A stretch of DNA of 64,000 bases from CAMBDS01 sp964355675 (GCA_964355675.1 CAYHEC010000010.1:68884-132883); one strand, 5' to 3'. Shown: positions 26,887 to 37,145, counted from the first letter of the stretch. A program made the numbers and translations. The notes: generated by a model not told the origin, from the letters alone.

Positions 26887-28268
26887 TATTGGAGATTTTG
26901 ACCCGAGAGAATTTCAATGCGTGGATTCATCTGAGCTTCCAGACTAAATATCCTTCGAAATGCCAGTTGCCCCTGCCGACTTAATAAAACGAGTTTGTCT
27001 GGATTGATCCGGTAGTCGTCAACAACGTCAGCAATATCTCCCGGCTCGCGTGATATTATGCGAATCTCTTCACCATCAATCAAAGCTGAATTGAGAGAGA
27101 GTTCATCAGTACAAAACAATGCTACGCCACAAAGCCCTGCTTCGATGCAGGCTCCGGTCGGGAACCCATCAAATGCTCCGGGGCTCAACACAAATGGCAC
27201 GTTGGGCGATAAGATAGCATCCATCCGGTTGTAAAATTCAGAGAAGAAATCGGTCTTTTGTGTTCCATAAAAGCGAATCCGTTCAGCGAAGTCACTTACC
27301 TCGATATCGCTTGAGTCGAACGATCCGACAACATGGAAGCTGTAGTTACGACTCCTTTTAAGCAACTCCCTTGCGGTTTGTATGAAAACGTCATATCCCT
27401 TGTCGATGCCCTGTTCCATGTATTTATTTGCCACGAAGCAGACGTCGAATGTTTTTTTATTCGTCCCGTAATGTTTCCGCTCCGTTGGAAATGCCGATAG
27501 CTGGTTCGAGGGTAAGACACCGCCGTAAATGAACTCGATTATTTCTGGATCGCAGTACCCTTTCGATAAAAGGTAATCACGGGTTACTCTCTGCGTTGTG
27601 ATGATTTTTTTTAAGTACTTGGATGAACAGACTCGTTTCAGTTTCTCATCAGAAATATCTTGATCGAGTGCGAATCCTCCACCCGGATATAGGGTAAAGA
27701 TAAAAGGAATGCCACTTCGCTCAATATCTGCAAGGAAATAATCCGCGTTATTCAAAAATATCATATAGACAAGCTCTCCCGCCAAATTTGATCCTTGCCT
27801 GTATTTGACAACGCGATTCCGGTATTGGGGGTAGTATCCAAGGTACTCCTCACGCACTTCCTCGAAAGTGCGTGATTCGTTGATGGCTGGAAAGGTAGAG
27901 GCTGTAGATTGGACTTCCGCATCAGGGAATTCGTCAAGGAATGCATTGAATTCGGCAACGCGGAATGCAGATAACAGGTGCGGAAAGATGTCATCCAGAA
28001 TTATGAGAGATTTATGGGGCTTACCGCTGATACTATTGGCACGAGGCGAGAAGTCCGAATCTTTCTTAAGAAACTCTTCAATTTTCTTTGACAGCTCCGT
28101 CAGTCTGGCAATCACGCGGGCATTTTCGACAAACCCGGGGGGAAGAGCATTAGCCAGATTCATCGACCGCTCCAATAGTGGCGCAACAATGTCGATCTCT
28201 CCAGCCTCAATAAGGCGATCAGCCGCGTCGCATATCAAGAGAATCTTTTGGATGCTGTCCTGAATCAT
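26886..28268 (-). CDS. GT-B type glycosyltransferase
   Basis: About 460 residues from ATG 28268; a 5' extension to 28322 would overlap the aminotransferase gene by 38 nt and is less likely. Residues 1-85 are helical. The rest looks like a GT-B enzyme with SLIILDDIFPHLLSAFR at the start of the first Rossmann domain, FIYGGVLPSNQ, FDVCFVANKYM at the second and GAFDGFPTGACIEAGLCGVA as the donor-binding block. It is followed directly by the bimodular glycosyltransferase gene with a 1-nt overlap. Specificity is unknown. Confidence 0.8.
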   Translation of the reverse strand: MIQDSIQKILLICDAADRLIEAGEIDIVAPLLERSMNLANALPPGFVENARVIARLTELSKKIEEFLKKDSDFSPRANSISGKPHKSLIILDDIFPHLLSAFRVAEFNAFLDEFPDAEVQSTASTFPAINESRTFEEVREEYLGYYPQYRNRVVKYRQGSNLAGELVYMIFLNNADYFLADIERSGIPFIFTLYPGGGFALDQDISDEKLKRVCSSKYLKKIITTQRVTRDYLLSKGYCDPEIIEFIYGGVLPSNQLSAFPTERKHYGTNKKTFDVCFVANKYMEQGIDKGYDVFIQTARELLKRSRNYSFHVVGSFDSSDIEVSDFAERIRFYGTQKTDFFSEFYNRMDAILSPNVPFVLSPGAFDGFPTGACIEAGLCGVALFCTDELSLNSALIDGEEIRIISREPGDIADVVDDYRINPDKLVLLSRQGQLAFRRIFSLEAQMNPRIEILSGQNLQ

Positions 28269-28284
28269 CGAATGATCATATAAA

Positions 28285-29514
28285 TCAATCTGTATTTCGA
28301 GACATTGACTTTGCTTCGGCAATAATCGAGCGAAGGGTGGTGCAAATCCGGAATATCTCGGTTTCGCCCATCGATGTGCCAGTTGGGAGGGAGATGACCC
28401 TTTCGGTCAATTTCTCCGTCACTGTCAGGAGGAGGCCGGCGTTGGGGAAATAGGAGCGATACGGTTCCATCTTGTGGCAACCCGGGTGAAAGTATCGTCT
28501 GCAGAGGATGTTCAGATCGTGCATCTTACGAACGATTTCATCACGCGAAACGCCAGTTATCTGTTCATCGATGTCCAGGATGATGTATTGGTAATTATTG
28601 CTTTCGTGCGCGGGATGTTCGACAAGATGTATCCCGGGAATTTCCGAGAGAGCGGTACGATAAAGATCGTAGTTACACTTGTTTACGTCGATGAATTCGT
28701 CTATGCTTTCGAGGTTTGTAAGTCCCATTATGGCAGAAATTTCGGACATTTTGCCATTAGTGCCGATGTAGATAACATTGTCGTAACCACTGAATCCGAA
28801 ATTCTGCATTAGTCTGGTTTTCTCAGCAACTTCGTCGCTATTGGTCAATACTGCTCCTCCTTCGAAGGAGTTGAGAAATTTTGTGGCGTGGAAGCTAAGC
28901 ACCTCTGCATCTCCAAAACGACCGATCATTCTGCCTTTGTAGGTACAACTGAGTGCATGTGCCGCATCGTAGATCACTTTCAAGTTGTGTTCTTGGGCAA
29001 TTTCGGCTATTTCATCGACCGGGCAGGCATGTCCCCAGATATGAACGCCGATAATGCCGGTTGTTCGCGGCGTTATGAGCCTGCGAATCTGCGCAGGATC
29101 GATGGTATGAGTAATCGGATCAATATCGCAGAAGACCGGTGTAATTTCCTGCCATTGCAGTGCGTGCGCAGTTGCAACAAAAGTGAATGACGGGACGATC
29201 ACCTCGCCTTTCATCTCCAGTGCCCTGATTATAATCTCGAGCGCAATAGTGCCATTGCACATGGCAATGCAATGCTTTACCTGACAATATTCTGCCAGAC
29301 GTGCTTCGAACTCACGCAGGAACGGCCCTCGATTGGTCAACCACCGGTTGTCGAGCATTTCATTGATGCGTTCGAACAACCGTTTTCTATCGCCAATGTT
29401 AGGTTTGCCAACGTGTAGTGGTTCAAGATGCGCATCACTCTGATAGGAAGAAACCAGGTCGGTAGTGAATGTCTTGGTTGTATTTGCTGGAAGAGAGAAA
29501 TTCCTTGCAACCAT
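28285..29514 (-). CDS. DegT/DnrJ/EryC1-family nucleotide-sugar aminotransferase
   Basis: A 409-residue PLP enzyme. CNGTIALEI (86-94) binds the phosphate, VIYDAAHALS has the conserved Asp, and SFHATKFLNSFEGGA (207-221) contains the catalytic Lys212, so unlike the ColD-like protein at 3246 this is a true aminotransferase. HIWGHACPVDEI resembles enzymes acting on 3- or 4-keto-6-deoxyhexoses such as FdtB/QdtB and DesV types. ATG 29514 has GAGG 7 nt upstream. It is the first gene of a three-gene set with two glycosyltransferases and would make the amino sugar they transfer. Confidence 0.88.
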   Translation of the reverse strand: MVARNFSLPANTTKTFTTDLVSSYQSDAHLEPLHVGKPNIGDRKRLFERINEMLDNRWLTNRGPFLREFEARLAEYCQVKHCIAMCNGTIALEIIIRALEMKGEVIVPSFTFVATAHALQWQEITPVFCDIDPITHTIDPAQIRRLITPRTTGIIGVHIWGHACPVDEIAEIAQEHNLKVIYDAAHALSCTYKGRMIGRFGDAEVLSFHATKFLNSFEGGAVLTNSDEVAEKTRLMQNFGFSGYDNVIYIGTNGKMSEISAIMGLTNLESIDEFIDVNKCNYDLYRTALSEIPGIHLVEHPAHESNNYQYIILDIDEQITGVSRDEIVRKMHDLNILCRRYFHPGCHKMEPYRSYFPNAGLLLTVTEKLTERVISLPTGTSMGETEIFRICTTLRSIIAEAKSMSRNTD

Positions 29515-29676
29515 AGGATCGCCTCGGATTATTAAGGTTTGATGTTAAAAAAAATCGAACGAATGCAATACTGTATTTAGGGAAAATTTGGAATAATAAT
29601 GTCATCTGTAAATACTAAAATAGGTGTCTCTATGCGAGGACGAGTTCTTCGAATTATTCTGAATTTGCGCCGACAT

Positions 29677-29748
29677 GTCCACGCGGACGCCCTCGTCCGC
29701 GCTTTTTTTGTGCTCGAATGTTCGGCGGCCGTAGGCGTCCGCCTGGAC
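29677..29748. repeat. 72-nt palindromic intergenic repeat (family A)
   Basis: A 24-nt arm (starting GTCCACGCGGACG) and its near-complementary copy (ending GTCCGCCTGGAC) around a loop containing TTGTGCTCGAATGTTCG. The same arms and loop occur at 62576-62646, the arms at 39880-39951, and a worn copy at 37074-37145. Confidence 0.9.
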
Positions 29749-29778
29749 ACTTTTTGGCATAAAGTTCGTCTGTGAATA

Positions 29779-32535
29779 CTAACATCTGTGCTTCATTGTG
29801 AAGACGTTCTGCGGCAGGAAATCATCCCGTTTTGCTTGCTTCAACTTTTTTAACTTTTGCATGAGGGTATTCGTATCCTCGGAAGGAACAAGTTCATAAC
29901 TTCTGGCTATCACCTCGAGCGCCGCCGTTACATCATTCGATTGTAAAAATTGTTCTGCCGCTAAAAGTAAGGCAGAAGCTTTGGCTTCTTTTTCAGGTAG
30001 AGTCTTCCACTGAATTTCCGGGAAAACATCCATCAGCGAATGAGCGCCTAACAATATTTTTAATACCCGAACCCGCGATGCTGTATCCAGTTGATTGCTT
30101 TCGGACCCAGGCTTGTCGTTGAGAATTTTGCAAATCGGAAACCCAATGTGTTTGATTTTCAACGATCCGATATTTTGCGCCCAGAACTTGTGATCGAATT
30201 GAAAAGTTCCTGTGTCTTCACCCCTCTTCAGTTCGCTAAGGCGACGTCTTCTTATCATCAAACCGGAGGACGGCAAGCAATCCCCTGATCTTAGTTTGGC
30301 GACGAGGAGCCTTTCACGATTATACCAATCCTCGTACCTTTTAGCCGATTTGACTCGCATGTTTTCATCTACAAGCATAGAATCGCCGTACAGCACGTCG
30401 GCCGTGGGGATGATAGAATGTGCCTTTACCAAATTGTCTATCGCGTGAGGAAGCAGAACGCTGTCTCGATCAAGCCAGACGAGAAATTCCCCCTTTACCT
30501 CCGAAGTACCTGATCGAAAAATTGTGTCGAAGGCATCTTCGGTTACACTCTGCACGCGGTTATCCAAAACATAGGCATCGCCCGATTGATCTACCAGAAA
30601 AACATCGAAGAAGGGATAATTTTGTGACAGAACACTATGCAGAGATTGCTCAAATAATGCTGATTCACGATTCGCGAACAATACTACCGTAATGTGCGGA
30701 GTAGGATCGATCTCATCGATTGTCCCGGCAATAGGAGCTGAATCGAAGACGATCTGTTTAAATTGATTAATCTCGGAATCGAGATTGAAGCGCTCCTCGA
30801 CGAAATTTCTATATTCAATCGGTTGATGGTCATCTGAAAGAATCAGTTGGGCGGCCTCTTCAGGAGTGTCGAAGATATATTTGGTGTCGAACGACTCGCC
30901 TTGATTACCCAAATAATTATGAATAATGGGCTTCAGCCCAAGAGCCATGCCTTCGATAATTTCAAAGTGGTTGTTTTCGACTATACTGGTCGAAAGGATA
31001 AAATCCTTGTCACTCAACCACTCAATCATATTTTCGACCTGACCGTCGTAAGTAAAGTTCTGCTCGATTTTCAATTTCTTAATAACATCGATTATATAGC
31101 GATGCAGGGTTAAGTCTCTTATTCGACCGGCCATAAACAGATGATAGGACGGATCATTTTTCACAATCTGATTAAGTATCAAAGGCATTAGGGCTGGATT
31201 CATTTCACTATGGAAGTCGGACAAATAGGCAATTCGCTTTTCGCAACCCCTCTCGATCATATTAAATTCTCTTAAATCAATGCCGTACGGAATTACATGA
31301 ACTTGAGTATTTTGATCGATGTTACCTTGCAGTAATTGTTCGAAAAGTGCCCTGATCGATTTGCTCACGAAAATGAGATGGTCGATATTTTGCCAGTTGA
31401 TCTGGCTTGGGGCTGGGGAGAATACTTCGGTGTTATGGAGCCGGCAAATCATTTTGCACACTTTGGGCATTCTTGATGCCGGGATTACCGGGCCATTAGC
31501 CCATTCGAACCAGGAGACGTCGCTCCATTTCATCTGTTCGTGAAGCGTTTGCAAGGACAAATCAGTCGATTCAATAACACGTACTTCACAGCCATCTAAT
31601 CTCAATAAAGATGTGAATTCATTGATATATTTAAAATTATTATTGTCACCTGCAAAAAAAGCAAATTTGAAGGAGCTTGAAGCTCGAAGCACAGATTTTG
31701 GCGCGGAATTAACAATGGAGCGTGGTTGGAGCGTGGTTTTTGAGTTTGGGTCAGCAGATTTTAGTTTTGAAATCTCGGCCTGTCTCGATTCAATATTCGG
31801 AAGTATAATTTTGGAATACTTTCCCTTAAAATGGTCATTTACCTTAACATACATATCGATATCAACTTCACATTGTCGAATTCGCGAAAGAGACGTCCAC
31901 ATACCCGCGGTGTGGATTCGGTAATTTGCCATTATTTCATTAATATATCCGATTTTACCATGCTCTGCGTTCATAATGTGGAGCGGCCAGTCACCCATCA
32001 ATGTGGTTAAATACCATTCTGGAAAATCTTTTATTAATCCATTTCGGAACATTACCGAACATGTGGGGATGAAATTTCCGTGAAGAAGATCCTCAAGAGT
32101 TGAGATCGGTTTCTGGTTTCTTTGACAGTACTCCCAAGGCTGTTTACTGCCATCTTCGTAAAAACAGATGATGTTGTGAAATGAAATTGCTAATTCAGGA
32201 TTTGCATCAAGCATATCCACTTGCTTCTGAAGCTTGTCCGGCGATATCCAGTAATCATCTCCCTCCAACATGGCGATATACTCGCCTTGGCATGAGGCGA
32301 GAACTGATAAAAAATTCTTCGATGCGCCGAGATTCTTCTGTCGTAAAATGGGTCTGATCTTTTCGGGATTCTTGATCGCCAATTCACGAATGATTTCCTG
32401 GGTTCGATCAGTCGAACAGTCATCACCAATAACAATTTCGTAGTCGAAATCTGTTAGTTGGAAAAGAGCGCTCTTCACGGCCTGCGCGATAAACTTCTCA
32501 TGATTGTAGGTTAGCATGATGATGCTAACTTTCAT
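29779..32535 (-). CDS. Trimodular glycosyltransferase (GT2 + GT4 + GT2-like)
   Basis: A 918-residue protein. The first module is a canonical GT2 (SIIMLTYNHEKFIAQAV, VIGDDCSTDRT, MLEGDDYW) spanning about 1-265. The middle 290-600 is GT-B like (HVIPYGIDLREF, RIAYLSDFHSEMNPALM, EIIEGMALGLKPIIHN). The last 610-860 is a second GT2-like domain (HITVVLFANRESALFEQSL, LVWLDRDSVLLP). A helical repeat-like tail follows (LLLAAEQFLQSNDVTAALEVI). It probably builds a short oligosaccharide alone or acts as a processive chain builder. It stands alone, with 264 nt to the aminotransferase gene and about 490 nt upstream. Confidence 0.85.
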   Translation of the reverse strand: MKVSIIMLTYNHEKFIAQAVKSALFQLTDFDYEIVIGDDCSTDRTQEIIRELAIKNPEKIRPILRQKNLGASKNFLSVLASCQGEYIAMLEGDDYWISPDKLQKQVDMLDANPELAISFHNIICFYEDGSKQPWEYCQRNQKPISTLEDLLHGNFIPTCSVMFRNGLIKDFPEWYLTTLMGDWPLHIMNAEHGKIGYINEIMANYRIHTAGMWTSLSRIRQCEVDIDMYVKVNDHFKGKYSKIILPNIESRQAEISKLKSADPNSKTTLQPRSIVNSAPKSVLRASSSFKFAFFAGDNNNFKYINEFTSLLRLDGCEVRVIESTDLSLQTLHEQMKWSDVSWFEWANGPVIPASRMPKVCKMICRLHNTEVFSPAPSQINWQNIDHLIFVSKSIRALFEQLLQGNIDQNTQVHVIPYGIDLREFNMIERGCEKRIAYLSDFHSEMNPALMPLILNQIVKNDPSYHLFMAGRIRDLTLHRYIIDVIKKLKIEQNFTYDGQVENMIEWLSDKDFILSTSIVENNHFEIIEGMALGLKPIIHNYLGNQGESFDTKYIFDTPEEAAQLILSDDHQPIEYRNFVEERFNLDSEINQFKQIVFDSAPIAGTIDEIDPTPHITVVLFANRESALFEQSLHSVLSQNYPFFDVFLVDQSGDAYVLDNRVQSVTEDAFDTIFRSGTSEVKGEFLVWLDRDSVLLPHAIDNLVKAHSIIPTADVLYGDSMLVDENMRVKSAKRYEDWYNRERLLVAKLRSGDCLPSSGLMIRRRRLSELKRGEDTGTFQFDHKFWAQNIGSLKIKHIGFPICKILNDKPGSESNQLDTASRVRVLKILLGAHSLMDVFPEIQWKTLPEKEAKASALLLAAEQFLQSNDVTAALEVIARSYELVPSEDTNTLMQKLKKLKQAKRDDFLPQNVFTMKHRC

Positions 32536-33028
32536 CTTATGTTCCTTGCGTTGATGGATAGGATGGACAGAGTAGTCCAGAGACCGAGCTTTAGCTTGGA
32601 TTGAGCAAACCCAATGCCATAGGAATTAATGGAAAGATAGGTGGAGGAGTTGAAATTCGAGAGGCAGTTATTGCTGAAAGGGATTCCCAACAGAGACAAA
32701 TGGGAAAATATTGCCGATGTGTTTATACTATTGAGTCGGTTGAAAAACTCCCCGTCTTACCGAGTAAAATGTTCAACCTCCTGACTTTTTCAGCAGACTC
32801 ATAATGTCATTCTTCAATTTAGATTGATACTGCATAGAGATCAATCCGCTGTATTGCGGCAGATTGTGTCTTAACCCAAAACAAAATGCTTATTGGCACG
32901 AAGCGGTTTGACGACCGCTTCGGCCTCTAAGCGAAATGGGCGTATAGAGAGATACATCTTGATGAGCCCAACCTACTGATATTCGTGGGCAGATATACAT
33001 GAGTTTTTCTGAACAACTCACGGCACGA
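32536..33028. other. Intergenic region without a supported gene
   Basis: It contains a worn GTTGAAAAA-type repeat end near 32738 and a palindrome at 32899-32922 (CGAAGCGG / CCGCTTCG) followed by a tail similar to that of the 24603 palindrome. A short TTG-started frame at 32601 has no recognisable content. Confidence 0.5.
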
Positions 33029-33720
33029 TCAGCCATCGCTCATATGCCACCCCTTCTCCATGGCCTTCACAGCCTTCCCAGGGCAACCAACAACAGTCGT
33101 GTTAGGCTCCACTGGATTGATTATGGTGCTACCAGCCCCAATGCGCGACCACTCGCCGATAGGGAGTTTCTCGAGTATATTTGCTCCTGTTCCGATGAAT
33201 GCTCCCTCATTGATACTCACATTTCCCGAAATGTGACATCCAGGTGAGACGGTAACAAAATCCGCGATTGTTGAATCGTGCCCGATGGTACAGTCCAAAT
33301 TGACATGAACATGCTTCCCGATCGTTATGTTCGTCGTGAGAATGCACCCGGCAGTGATGATACTTCCCTCACCAATTACCACGCGACGAGTCACTATCGC
33401 CCGCGGATGCACGATGGAGCAGTACTTTGCCCCAAGAGTCTCCAACCGCTTGATCATACGATATCTGAGGTCAGGTGTACCTATCGCGCACGTCAACTCA
33501 ACCCTGTTGACGTTTTTGGCGATCCACCTTGTATCTCCGAGGATTGGCAGTCCATTTATCAGTGTTCCCGGCGTTCCATATTGTCCATCAACTATGAACC
33601 CGATGCACTCCACCGAATTATCTCTCTCTTGGATGGCTTCGACAACATCAAGGACCTCGCGCGCGAAGCCGCCAGCGCCAATGATTGCAATTTGTTTTGG
33701 TTTGTTCGTTTTTAATCCAT
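33029..33720 (-). CDS. NeuD-like sugar O-acyltransferase (left-handed beta-helix), start disrupted
   Basis: The frame from 33613 down to 33029 encodes a hexapeptide-repeat acyltransferase (HPRAIVTRRVVIGEGSIITA, GCHISGNVSINEGAFIGTGA, VVGCPGKAVK). Upstream the same frame continues open with IAIIGAGGFAREVLDVVEAI, the Rossmann-type N-terminal domain of NeuD/PglD-type enzymes, so the real protein is about 30 residues longer than a GTG start at 33613 would give. No ATG, GTG or TTG lies in frame just upstream. An ATG at 33720 is one base out of frame, and adding one base in the following TTAAAAA tract would restore it. A small indel is therefore likely. The enzyme would acetylate an amino or sialic-type sugar of the glycan. 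Confidence 0.72.
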
Positions 33721-33956
33721 TTGTTTGGTAAACTTCGCAAGTCTGGCATGTTACGCTACATGCTGATTTCTCTGTCGCAAGGGAAAACTAAAACTCGTTT
33801 TTTCATATCAGTAATAATTTGCCATTTAGGTTTTTATTTGCTACTGTCTCGAAGATTATTTTTCGCAAGCTGAATCTGTTGACAGCAAAATAAGATACAC
33901 CTGTATTTAGAAAAATCGATTTATAATCAGGTTTTTCGATTTACGAAATTTATTTA

Positions 33957-34148
33957 GGGTCTGCTGAAAAAGTCTAGCGACATTCAGGGAGTTGCCCTCG
34001 TCTGCTATTCCAGCGTACTTGACCAAACGGCTGACAAGGACATCCGAATGAACTCCATGTGCCGTCACGCGACAGCTTGGCCCGCCCAGCTATGCTGTGC
34101 GGGCTACTCGCCACGATTTTTATCATTTGGAATTTGGGCAATAGCCCC
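33957..34148. mobile_element. MITE-like element, about 190 bp
   Basis: It begins GGGTCTGCTGAAAAAGTC and ends TTTGGGCAATAGCCCC, whose complement begins GGGGCTATTG, so the ends are imperfect inverted repeats. Inside are a worn family A region and the palindrome CCCGCC...TGTGCGGGCTA (34080-34106). There is no coding frame. A second element of the same design is at 47367-47506, and half-copies lie at 41612-41688 and 39845-39959. The rest of 33721-34479 holds no gene I can support. Confidence 0.6.
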
Positions 34149-34479
34149 TCTTAGTCTTGCAATAGCATTGCTGATTCACTATCCTTGACATTGGTGAGGA
34201 TGAATATTATCTTTGCAGTTTATATGAAGGTTGCGTGATTCTTGGCGACCTGGCAGAATAAGCATCCCGCTTACTTTCGCAATTGCCGTAAAACAATCTC
34301 AGTTAAGACCTGCCAAGAATAGGGTACGGCTTAAATGTAAGAGGAGTTTCCCAACTTATGGAGTTGCAGAAGGAAAGTAGAAGCCTCGAATCGGTTGAAG
34401 CACATTAGGCGTGAGAAAGCCGTTCGGGTTGCCATATCTGAAAATCAAAGGAATCCTATTCGATGAGCATCGCATCTAT

Positions 34480-35616
34480 ATGAGCGAATTTCTAACGAGT
34501 CTTCCACAAAAAGGGAGATTCACTGTCCGACTGCTTCTCTTCTGCTTGCTTTTTCTACTGATCTCTGAGATGGGGATTCGTGTCTTTATCCCTACTTCAG
34601 ATCCCCTCGCTTCAATCGCAGACAGTCACTATCTGATCAAACGCTATGATCCATCACAATACCACGAGGGAAGGTGGGTCTCAGGAAACCTTGCGCAGAT
34701 CATTGGTCGATGGCGAGTCAACAACCTCGGCTACTTGTCTGAAATCGACTTTTCCCCCGATTCAATCCGCGTCAAACCGGCGATTGGGTTGATCGGTGAT
34801 TCCCATGTCGAGGCGTTTCAAGTTGATTTTAACAGACAGATGTCAGCGTTCCTTCAGAGTGAATTCGGCGATTCAATTCTGGTTTATCGATATGGTAGAT
34901 CGGGGTGGGCGTTTTCCCAATATCTCCACCAGACTCGCGTCGCGATGGCGGAAGTCTCATTAGATGCAATAATTTATCTTTGTGCTCCAGAAGATATTTG
35001 GAATAGCGATTATTCAATAAATCACACACCATTTAATGTTCTGTTGAAGATAACCCCGACCGGAATTCAAGAAACCACGCCAGTGATCGAGCAGAGATCG
35101 ACGCTTGAACTGAGATTAATGCATAGTGCTATTCTACGGTACTTGGTATGGAACCGCAAATTCGACTTCGCCACTGGGTTGCATAGAAAGTCGGTAAAAC
35201 TGATCCAAAATTCGGCCCCCCCTACAAATCATTCAAGTTATGACGACGAACAGAAGATGCGCATGATTACCGACTACATCGTCGGATCACTTCGGCGAGA
35301 ATTTCTCGGCACGCCGATTCTGTTCGTTATTAAACCTGAAAATGATCGTGCTCCTGAAGAGGAGGCAATTCTCCGGATGATTGTGAGAGCGGCGGCTACG
35401 AATAACTGCGGGTACCTCGATTTGACAAGCGCTTTTAAGACTGCCAGTGAACAAGGCATTAAAGTTCGATTCGAAGGAGATTCTCATTTTACGGAGGCAG
35501 GGCATCAAGTTGCGGCAAAGGCGATCAAAGATTATCTCAGTTCATGGGAAGAATTCAGATCCAACTTCCGTCTCTCGCCAGACCCACTGTTTGATCGGCA
35601 AGAGTCTGCCCGATGA
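34480..35616 (+). CDS. SGNH-hydrolase-like membrane protein (AlgJ/AlgX-type acylation partner)
   Basis: About 378 residues from ATG 34480; an upstream GTG at 34411 only adds an unlikely leader. There is one N-terminal membrane segment (VRLLLFCLLFLLISEMGI) and then a periplasmic domain with GLIGDSHV (block I, Ser108) and EGDSHFTEAGHQVAA near the C-terminus supplying the catalytic Asp-x-x-His. Such proteins work with an MBOAT acyl carrier to O-acetylate exopolysaccharide in the periplasm. The stop overlaps the MBOAT start by 4 nt, which strongly supports that pairing. Confidence 0.82.
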   Translation: MSEFLTSLPQKGRFTVRLLLFCLLFLLISEMGIRVFIPTSDPLASIADSHYLIKRYDPSQYHEGRWVSGNLAQIIGRWRVNNLGYLSEIDFSPDSIRVKPAIGLIGDSHVEAFQVDFNRQMSAFLQSEFGDSILVYRYGRSGWAFSQYLHQTRVAMAEVSLDAIIYLCAPEDIWNSDYSINHTPFNVLLKITPTGIQETTPVIEQRSTLELRLMHSAILRYLVWNRKFDFATGLHRKSVKLIQNSAPPTNHSSYDDEQKMRMITDYIVGSLRREFLGTPILFVIKPENDRAPEEEAILRMIVRAAATNNCGYLDLTSAFKTASEQGIKVRFEGDSHFTEAGHQVAAKAIKDYLSSWEEFRSNFRLSPDPLFDRQESAR

Positions 35617-37037
35617 ACTTCACATCCACAATATTCTATCTGTTTTTCCCATTGGTGTTGGCGGCTTATTATCTGATGGGAGTCGAAAAGCGTTTGCAGA
35701 ACGGCATATTACTTATAGCGAGCGCAGTTTTCTATTGCTGGTTTGATTGGCGTATCTACGGATTGCTCATCGTGAGCGCTACGCTCGATTTTCTTATTGC
35801 GCGGATGATCTCCATACAATCCAGTCAGACTCAAAAGCGTGGATGGTTTATTGTCAGCATATTGGTTAACTTGCTTCCTTTGATATTTCTAAAGTATGCA
35901 ACACTTTTGTTAGGGTCTTTAACCAGCGTAGCAGTCGCCATCGGCTTCAAGGACGGTTACAGGCTTGCTCCATTGATGATACCTCTCGGGATCAGTTACT
36001 TCACCTTCGTGAAAATCAGCTACATGTCGGACATCTATCGAGGTAATCGTTCTCCTGAACGGAACTACCTTGATTTCATTGCCTTTATAACGTTCTTTCC
36101 AACCATCATTGCCGGCCCTATCGAACGATCCAAAACTCTACTCGATCAGTTGAAGGTGAAACGACTATTCGACGATCAAAGGATGAGAACCGGATTGCGA
36201 ATGATTTTATGCGGGTTTTTCAAGAAGTTGGTGATTGCAGATAATCTGGAACCGGTTATAAGCCGGGTATTCGCAAATCCGGAAGCTTCGAGTGGAATCG
36301 AGTTGGCGATGGTTCTATTTTTGTACTCAATCCAGATATATGCCGATTTTTCCGGGTACTCCGATATTGCGATTGGCATAGGCAGGCTTCTCGGCTTTCA
36401 GTTAACGCGTAACTTTGCCTTTCCCTACTTCTCAAGGAATATCGGTGAATTCTGGCGCCGCTGGCACATCTCCCTGTCGGGTTGGTTCCGTGATTACATT
36501 TTCTTTCCCCTCGGCGCAGGATACAAAGGAAAGACTCGATGGATTATAAACACGCTCATAACCTTCACTCTTTGTGGGCTTTGGCATGGCGCGAATTGGA
36601 CATTTGCGGCGTGGGGAGCTTTGATGGGATTGTATTTCATTCCGCTCATCATTAAGGGTGAACCGGAAAAGCAGTCGCGTGTCGTCGCGAATGGGAGAAT
36701 ATTCCCATCGATAAAGGAATCGCTTCAGATGGGCGGAACATTCCTATTGGTGACGTTGGCATGGGTATTCTTCCGTGCAGACTCCCTACCAAAGGCATTG
36801 CAGTACTTAGGAATGATGGTTACAAGGACGTGGAGCGTATTGCCGAACGATGCAGGCTTGATTTGGCTTGCCGGTGGGTTGATTCTCTTGGAATGGCTAC
36901 AGCGAGCCCGCGAATACCCGCTTGATATCCGGTTTCTGCCGGTTTTTGCAAGATGGGGAATTTATGTTGTTTTGCTTGCCATCATAATGATATTCGGCAA
37001 CTTAGTTCAGAGTCGCTTTGTGTATGCGCAGTTTTGA
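35613..37037 (+). CDS. MBOAT-family O-acyltransferase (AlgI-like)
   Basis: A 474-residue polytopic membrane protein with the full MBOAT pattern: TIIAGPIERSKTLLDQ, YADFSGYSDIAIGIGRLLGF, NIGEFWRRWHISLSGWFRDY and the active-site histidine in TLCGLWHGANWTFAAWG. It passes acyl groups, usually acetyl, across the inner membrane. It is translationally coupled to the SGNH partner upstream, and the pair probably acetylates the surface polysaccharide made by the neighbouring clusters. Confidence 0.93.
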   Translation: MNFTSTIFYLFFPLVLAAYYLMGVEKRLQNGILLIASAVFYCWFDWRIYGLLIVSATLDFLIARMISIQSSQTQKRGWFIVSILVNLLPLIFLKYATLLLGSLTSVAVAIGFKDGYRLAPLMIPLGISYFTFVKISYMSDIYRGNRSPERNYLDFIAFITFFPTIIAGPIERSKTLLDQLKVKRLFDDQRMRTGLRMILCGFFKKLVIADNLEPVISRVFANPEASSGIELAMVLFLYSIQIYADFSGYSDIAIGIGRLLGFQLTRNFAFPYFSRNIGEFWRRWHISLSGWFRDYIFFPLGAGYKGKTRWIINTLITFTLCGLWHGANWTFAAWGALMGLYFIPLIIKGEPEKQSRVVANGRIFPSIKESLQMGGTFLLVTLAWVFFRADSLPKALQYLGMMVTRTWSVLPNDAGLIWLAGGLILLEWLQRAREYPLDIRFLPVFARWGIYVVLLAIIMIFGNLVQSRFVYAQF

Positions 37038-37073
37038 TTTAGTCACGAACGACATGGATGTGTGTGGCCGAAC

Positions 37074-37145
37074 CTTCAGGCGACGTCCTCGCCCGCGCCT
37101 ATATTGTGCTTGAATGCTCGGCGACGGGTGTATCAGTCTGGATAC
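37074..37145. repeat. Degenerate family A palindromic repeat
   Basis: Retains GCGACGTCCTCGCCCGC and the family loop with ATTGTGCTTGAATGCTCGG, but the arms no longer pair well. It lies between the convergent MBOAT and secreted-protein genes. Confidence 0.6.

Noticed and set aside
32601..32804. 67-codon plus-strand frame starting at TTG
   Set aside because: No ribosome-binding site, no family resemblance, and it overlaps a worn repeat end.
33000..33031. TGA stop of the NeuD-like gene as a second Sec codon
   Set aside because: The protein ends at the normal family length and the sequence after TGA shows neither homology nor a SECIS-like hairpin.
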